Shown here one piece after another: positions 46,509 through 55,500 of a DNA stretch of 64,000 bases. The first letter of the stretch is position 1, and each line of letters starts with the position of its first letter. Under the pieces are notes generated by a model. The model was given only the letters and a program-made list of their open reading frames with translations, ran no database searches and was not told the origin of the DNA. Source of the DNA: Aradus depressus. Its lineage: Eukaryota; Arthropoda; Insecta; Hemiptera; Aradidae. Made by a program: the position numbers and the translations under genes. The DNA lies in assembly GCA_963662175.1 (NCBI GenBank), contig OY759221.1:26647027-26711026 (forward strand), in the 5' to 3' direction.

Positions 46509-49500
46509 TTAGTGGAATAGACAATATTTCAAAAATAAGTTTGTTTTATTCATTTATTACAAGTTTCCACAATATGTCCGCGTTCCTCAACTTAGAAGTT
46601 GTTAATAGTACTATGGTTATTAAAGAAGTTTTCCTACATTTTTTGTTACTAAATATAATGAATTTTACACAGGCAACTTGGATTGAGAAAAATATTCATT
46701 ATAAGGGGTGGATATGGCCTCAAGGCATGGGGTGGCTCCCCTCTTCTCATCCAACTGTCCTCAATTTAATTTAAAATGTAATCTATTTCGTTTTTATTAT
46801 TATTATTTCATTATATCCCCATAAATAAAACTATGTAGTTTTTATCATTTTATTTATACTTTTAATTAATTTGTTTAGGGTGGAAAAGAAGTAATCCTGA
46901 TACAATAAATACCGGGCCTACTTTTTTTCGACCTTATAAACTAATAACAAATAAAGAAAAACATGTTGTTTTTTTAAAATATTGTCTTTTCACAAAATAT
47001 ATATAAAATATGGTATCAATACCCAAAGAACTCCCATATATTTTGTCAAATAGACAATATTTTTAAAAAACATACTTTTTTCTTCCAAGTACTAATAAAT
47101 AGAAAATATTCATAGATTTATTCATGCCACCATTGCATTGTGTGACACCCCTTCATATCAAATTCGTTTAGGAAAATATCATGTACAGAAGAAATTTAAG
47201 AAAAAAAAAAAGAATTGTCGCAAGATAGAACTCTTACCTCTAGGAACTGTGTGACGGTGGTGTCGACAACCATGAGAGGTCTGTGGATAAGATGTACCAC
47301 TCCATTGCGGACCGGGATGTTGGCTTTGACTATCTCAGCCAGAACCACTCCATTCGGGTGTTGATGGTCACCTACCACTGTATGACTCTTCACGTACTCT
47401 ACAACAACACACATATTAAGTAGGTCTGGTGTGTATATCCAGGGATCTAAGCATCCAATCCTTTTATCCCTTTCTTGTTAGCTCTACTGTGGGTAAATGT
47501 TGCCTACCCAGGTTTAGTTACCTAAGGCAGGGATCAGATATAGAGAGGTGCTGCAACCTCTGGAGAATTAGGTTAAATGAGTAAAAATGTGTTCAAGTCA
47601 CATTTACCCTACGATGAGTCCTCCCGTCATCATTAACAACATCCTGATTCCCTCTTCAAACCAAGTTGGCTATCTCAGGTTTCACCTAGACAGTAGACTT
47701 ACGTGGAACCCACATACACGACAAGAACTGAATCGAAGATACGGACTGTTATATCGACTACTTTATACGTCACCAATAAAGTCCTACACATAGATCTCAG
47801 TATTCCCACTGTCAATGAATTAATCAAATCCCGATTCCAATCATTCCACAGAAACCTTTCTTCCCATTCAAATCCTCTCGCACAAGACCTTGCTTCTCAT
47901 TCCCATCCTGACAATTCTTCCCGCCGTTTGAACAGGAGGTGGCTCGCGATCTTCTCTCTGAGGATAGTGAATAATGACAATTAACTTTCGAGGGAGTGTC
48001 AGCGCTGACTACCTTCTCCTATCAAGTAAAGTTGTTATATTTTTCTTTTTTGACCACATATTTGCTTATTATGTATATATTGTATATATATATTGCAAAT
48101 ATAATATAAAAAAAATAATCAGTTTTCCACAAACATGTACACTGGTAAAAACTAAAAATGCGAGACCAAGACGTCAACGTATGGGTTAAAAATCCATCGA
48201 AACATTCGGTAGTGCTACAGTAAGACATTATTAAAGTTTCAATATTTTTAATTGAGTATTCAGAGGAATTATGGTGAGATTGTCCCCCAGGAATCATCAG
48301 TTTGGCACAAAACTCTAAAGGACTTTAGTGAGATGCTCACCAAGAAATGATTATTAATTATTGGTTTTTCATTTTTAATTATTAAGTGCCATCATATGTT
48401 ACCAATTTGTTTTTGCAAATTTATTTTGACTCAATGTCTGAAATGGGCGAAAAATACTAAACGTTTTTCGGTCTTATGGTCTCCAGAAGTGTTTTGTAAA
48501 CCACCATATTATCCAAAAAAGAATATTAGTATTATTAAGTGGGAAAAATAATTGTAGATAAATTGAAGTAATAATAATAAAAGTTACTTCGTGTTTCCTT
48601 TCCATCAGTCTCAGAGCTGAAGGAGATAGTGACTTTCACAGTGTCTGTATATGCTAGTGTATTATATTCGACGCCATCTTCAGTGGGGCTCGTAAACAGA
48701 ATGCGATTAGGTATGACATGACCGTCAATAACTATAGAATCAATTTTGTCAGGCCGTGGAGGAGGCTGAAATCAGAGAGAGAAAAAAAAGAATTATAACA
48801 TTGATGGCATCAATTTCATGGTGAAATATGTAATATTCTGATGTAGAGAGAGTGAAATTCGTTCTTTGTTTAAACTGTCATTCTGTCAGTGTCTAGCATG
48901 ATGCCATTATCAAGAGTTGATGGCTGATGTGGAGAGTAGAGCATTCTGATTGGCAAGAGGAGAGCCTTCTGATATTTCTCCACTGCTGAACAGTGGTTTT
49001 AATTTTCTTAAAAATAATATTTTCTGACTAATTCAGTTTTCCGTATTAATTCCTCAATTAATGTATGATGAGATCTGTGTCCTGGAAGTTTTTTGTAGAT
49101 CAATGTCCAAAACCAAATCTGTAGACGATTAGAACTATTTAATAAATAGTTGACATAAAAAAATGAAACAATGATTTTAACATATTGTTTTCGAAAAAAT
49201 TCATCCAAATATAAAAAGTGTGTTGTCAAAGTTTCCTTGACCTACATAAAATTTTAACATATGTATGTTAAAACTGAGGTGAATCATCACTTGAAATAAT
49301 GCTTGAATGATGATATATTTTTGCCTTAAATTAAATGAATATTTTTTTTACACTTTGTGGACTTACAAGTAAATCGTAAAACTGTGAAAACAACCAATTG
49401 TAAGTGCAATGTGTATGAGAATTTTTGAAATATGTGAAACATATTTATTCCAAAAAAAGATTCTCCTTCATTACTCGACCTGAATTATTCTTTTCTTGAA

Positions 49501-52500
49501 ATAAATGTACACAATATCAAAAAACGAACAACATAAAAATCTATAAATTGATTCGAATTTCATCTATTACAAATAAGAATGTTGCAATGCCCTTTTTCAA
49601 GTCTCTGCTCTCTCAGATTGTTACACCAACGGGCTACATCCAGTTTATAAATATACCAATATAATCGAAATAAGCTGCAGACGAAAGACATACAAAACAG
49701 GACGAAACATAGGCGGACAATGAAACATTTTATGCTTTTCCAGCTTACCTGTACAGCAAACTTAGAACTGAATCGTTTAGAAATTATCTGAAAATATAGT
49801 AGCTAATTGTAAAATTAAAAGTAAAATATACTCAATGAAGAGATAATTTATTTAAAAAAAAGAAAGGTCTGTCAAAAATAATAATACTATTTTGAAATGA
49901 ACACGTAAATACGAGATGGTTTTACTTGAAGGACAGGTTGAAAAATAGAAAGGAATCTTCTGATATAGCTATATAAACAATTAAAACATAAATCTCAGTT
50001 TATTATAAACACTTCTTTTTTTTTTTTTCTTTTTCTCAATAAAACAAAATTGTAATAATTCGTCGGAAAATTTGAATCTTCCATAATTTTTGAAAGCATT
50101 AACCCTACCAATTCTCGAAATCATCGAAACACCCCCTCCTCTCTATAAATCAAACGTATACATCTCTAGTAGAGTACAATTTTGTTCTAAATATAAATAT
50201 ATAAAAGCATGAACTAAAAAAAAATGTCAAGGAACGCAACCGCTAAGCTTGGCTGCTAGGTCGAAAAGCCTTCTACGTAGGACATTAACAAAATTTTATG
50301 ACAGACCATAAAAAAAATCATATCATAACAAAGCGCAAGTAAAAAATATTAATAAATATAAATAATAGCAAAATCGAGACATACCTGAAACCCTTCATCG
50401 ACTGGAATAAAAAATGTATTTTTCCCTTCAGAGGTGAAAACATTCTGCTTCCCTTTATAGTTAACACGTTGTCGGAAAGCTCTAAAAAAAATATATATAT
50501 ATATATAAATAAACAGCCATTCCAAAAATAGTGTTGCCAAAAAAGGCACACAATTTGTAACTTGGTTTTAGTTATCAACCTCTTTGTATTTAATTATGAT
50601 TAAATTTTACAATATTGGAGAGACTCCGTTCTTTTAATATTCATTTTTTGAGTCACAACTGCACAAGATGTACAACCAGAGGATGTCAGACACATATATA
50701 CATAAACAATAAAATTAAAACAAAAAAGACTTAAAATGAGAAGAAGAATCCTCAACATGTCACTTCACAAAAGAAAAATCTTCGTGGATGTAGTGACGTC
50801 ACTTGACTGTGGCAGTAATCGATTGTATGTAAGATGGTGGAAAATGAGTGTTTGGATAAAAGGTTATTTCTTGTTCAATTTGTTAGGTTATATTAATTTC
50901 AATATTTCAATTTACAAAGTGTTTACAATATAACCCAGTGTTTACAGTGCCAAACTTTCTTTAACCTTCTTGGTGCATTGTGGGACAAGTCTGGATTTTA
51001 AATTATAGTGAGACCTTGGTCCAACCAAGGTGAGACCATGCGATCAAAGTCCTACGCTCTAGCCCGCACGGCCACCATGGCTCCCGTGGTGTAGTTTGAT
51101 GGTGTTATTGGTGTGATGTTCAAGTCGCGGTGTTGTTGTCTGTTGTTGACGTTTGGTGGACGTGGTGAAATGAAAATCCATTATGAAGTTATTATTCAAG
51201 AACTTAATGTGAATTAAACTGTCAAGTCCAACATTGTTAGGGACTTGAATGAAATTTGGAAATGAGCCTTTTTGGGAGCTTAGGCCATAAGAATATTAAT
51301 AAGTAAGAAATTACGTTTATGTAGTAAAAAAAATATAGATTCAACTAGCCAATAGATCGTTCTATTCTCTAATTAAATTCTTATTAGAGACTGTCTACGA
51401 AACTGTTGTTGTTGGTTGGTTGATAGGCCAACAGGAAGGCAGAAAAAAAAAGTTGAAGAGAGAGTGATAGGAGAGAGCTAGTCTCTCACACTCTCTCCCC
51501 TCTAGGGCTCTGAGATGACATCTCCAGGATGTCTCCCTGCTCAGGGATGATCCTCCTAAAAGAACATCATCCCACAGGAGGAAGGAATAAGGATGAGCCC
51601 TACATCGCATTCAAATCATCGATACGACTAGCAATATCTCTCAGTATTGGTATAAAACCATCGTGATAGAAATTTGGAATCTATCAGGTCATTTTAAATG
51701 AAGTGAAACTTCTTTTAAATCGTTGTGCTTCATGAAACCCGAGCTGTAATTTCGTTCGTGATAATGCTGTAACTGATAATGAACGAAATGACAATGACAT
51801 AATAAGGAAAATATGTAAATAGAATTTAGAGAAAACATTCTTTGATAATATTAATTGCTTTCTTAAATTTTATAAATTAATTCTTCTAATTCAATTAATA
51901 TGATTCTATATTATATATGCGCCTTTCAATTCTTGTTCCATACTGGATAGTCAGTAATTTCTTGAAAGAAACCGGTCTATATCAAAGAATTTGAACACAA
52001 CTCTTCTGATTGTGATCATTTGCCGACAGTTGATTAGGGCGTAAACAGTGGTCTTGCCAATGTGGAGACGCCTTTGGGCCCAGATGGGGTCGTGTGTGGT
52101 GTCCTCGGGTAGCTAGCGTGGCTGGATGGGTGGCGGAGCGTAGGGCAGCTCCGCCGGGGCCTCTGGACTGGAACAGTCCCGGACTTGGAGGGTGTGGACG
52201 GCTTTTCTCACATGCACACCCTCAGTTGCCTATCTCCATGATTAAGCCTAATGCTTACATACATTAGAAAGTGGCCTCCTTGCCCCCTGTCCTGCCTGTT
52301 CTCCGGTCCCCCTGGTCTCCAGTGGGATCCCGTCATGGCATGTATGAAGATTGTTCAGGCTCAGTAAGGACAAGACATATAACGCGGTAGGGCGATAATA
52401 ACCTAAATAGTTGTTCGCCTCAAATAAACAAAACAACCTTGAAAGGTTGGTTCAATAATGAAAAAAAATAACCTTGTAAACTTAAGTAATAATGTTAGCA

Positions 52501-55500
52501 AACAAATGAAATAAAGCGATCAATTATTACCTTATCCTGTGATTTTCAAGGTCCAAGTTTTCTGATGCGTTCATAAATTCATAAGCATTAGGATTAATAA
52601 CTTGAACATCGGGTAGTATAGACTTCACTGGCTCCAGGACCCCTTCCAAAACATGGAGAACCTAAATATAACAACTTAAGTTAAAATAATGAAACAAATA
52701 ATAGGATACTTATTGCTGTTTTAAAAATTAAGACTAGAAAAAAAGTTGTCGTTGAATCATTGGGAATGTACTTCCTCAGAACAAATTGAACAACTCAGTT
52801 TTCGCACTCCTTCCAAAACCAATCAACCGTTTGGGCTAAAAATCAACAGTATACTTGTATAGAGACTTCTGATTACCCATAATGAATTTTGTGTAAATAC
52901 ATTCATTATCAGAGTTTTTGAGACGAACCCCACTCCCCGTGGTGTAGATAAACAATGTTTTTATAATAAATATCGACCATTTCAGAAGAAAAGAAAACGC
53001 ATAATGAATGAAGACCATCCTACTTTGTATGTTGACGGTTGAAAAGCCCATTCGCAAGTACAGTCAAAATCGTTTATAACGACACCGGATATAACGAACA
53101 AAATAGTCGGTCCCATGAAATAACGTCCAAAAAATGCATTAATGTTGCTTACAACGAACACATCGGTTAGAGCGAACACACTTCTCCGAACAGTAGCTGT
53201 TGAAATATCGGTTACAGCGTACAGTTCAGGTTTTTTGTTCTACGAAAAATAAAATTATTTTTCTACGAAATGAAAAACAAAAGCTCTGTTGAATTTACAT
53301 TTATTCGCCCAACAGCTTTTCAATTTCAGTTGTGTCCTGTCTTTATACCCGAAAACAGGACACGGCAACAATTTACAATTGAGGAGCAGTTCGGAATAAT
53401 TTGCCGAGTCGATTCCGGTGATTCCGCGAGCTCGAACGCTGGGTTCAAAACGTGTGGCAAATGAATATCGTTTATTGAGTACCTACTCATAATACATAGG
53501 TATGAACTAAGTTATCTTATAACAGTTAGAAACTTATAACGGACTGTTTGTTGTAACCAGTGTAACACCATTTATAGCAAACTGTTCGTTATAACCGATA
53601 ATACCGCTTAAAGAGCTGCAACGTACAAAAACCACCAGTCCCTTGAAGTTCGTTATAAACGATTTTGACTGTATAACAATACACAAACAAAATACAATAA
53701 AAAAATAAAATAACATGTTACCTGTTTCTTGCCGATATTATTATTTTGAATATAGTTGGATCTGTGTTGAACCACTCGTGCATTGTTGATGTATATTGCA
53801 TCTTTGTTCATATGCCGAGTTCGGGTCACCCAAAGGGGAGGGTTGCCCTCAAATTCAGACGATACGAAATACGGTAGCTGGTTCAACATTTGAGCAGAGT
53901 TAACTGAAAAACAAAGTAAGCCATAATACAATAAACGAAAAAAAAAAACAAATGATACAAACTTGATGAAAGGTGGACGCATTAGACATAAAAGAGTTTG
54001 GCGAAGATATTTTTTACTTGAAATAATCATACATGTGACCATTAAAAAAATAGTTTTATTAATTACATTGCCGTATTTTCTTGTTTTCGATACAATTATT
54101 GTTAAACGTCTATACATGGACCAATGAAGTGTTGTTTTAACAACTTTAACAATTGAAATAATCATTAAATATTTACGTAGGCCATACATATCATATCATA
54201 GGTATTATTTATGATTATACACACAAAAATATGTGTAGGTTTGTAGGATATCTGAAGTTTTGTCGATTAGAACGAGAGGTAATAAAACCATGTAATAAAA
54301 TGAATTGAGCTTCTAGATTGCTTCCAATTCATTACATCGCACATGTGGAAATAAATTTCTTCCATCGTATAATCTTTACGTGCAATAATCCTGAACGGTC
54401 TACAATAGGGCCACCCATAAACAAGTTTGAGTAATATATAAGTGGTTTATTACTTTTCTGAATATTTGCTACCGAACAGTTTATGTTATTAATAATATCA
54501 GAATTTTAAGGAAGAGAGATTTCAGTAAATCCTTTCTTATTTTTCCTATTAAATCCTTAATATAATCTTTATTAGTAAATTAATAATAAAATGTAGGTCT
54601 GCTTTACCGATATTTATAAACTCAAGGTAATTAAGTCTGATACAGATATTGAACTCCTTCCAATACTCACTTAGGCAAACTGAGAAAGAAAAATAAACGC
54701 CTACACCGATCAAATCGGCAAATAAAAAGCATATAATATGTAAGTGTTCCTGAAGTTGCATTGTCATAATCTAACATGGGGGTCAGTAAATGTATAGTAA
54801 TTGCGGACAAAATTATGCTACAAATTTTCAAGCACAAACAGCAAATTGAAAAATAAAAATAAAATAATAATACCAGCCAGTTACCAGTTAAAGCCCGGGC
54901 ATGAGTCACAATAACTAACCAGCTAATGCAAACTTCACAACGGACAGAAAAGTAAATGAAATAATAAATGCTTAAATAATATGATGAAAAACAAGAATAA
55001 ATAAAAAGTGAGGATTCTGAGTTTGATTTTTATGTAAATAGATATACAAAAGACATTAGCGATGAAACATCCAGTGATATTTTCTCAGAATGAAACTATG
55101 GGAGATGTTGGGAGGTAGGTGGATACAGGTTCGCTTCACTCTCCGTCAGGTGTTATCAGGCAGCTGGGCGGTAGAGAGGGTGTGGATCAGGATGCTATGG
55201 TGACCACCAAGCTTGTCATGGAAATGTGTCTCTAGATGTCTAGTATGAGTGGTATGTTCACGTCTCTCTGAAATGTCCTATTATTTACATATGTCGATGA
55301 GTTATTCCTTGTTTCGAATCAGAGGCAGTGGAAGAAGGAACTGGGGAAAAAATTTCTACAAATCTCTACAACAATGAATAATTATATTTTGCACTTCGTT
55401 CTTATAATTAAAAATTAAATTTTTTTTTGTCTTTTAAAAATAATTTGTTCGCAACAGTTGCAAGACGGGACAACCAGCTACCAAAAGGTCGTGGTGGATA

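Noticed and set aside
53653..54189. 178-residue minus-strand open frame
   Set aside because: Only its middle (53722-53903) is coding, bounded by splice sites in phase with neighbours; the rest is intron read-through.
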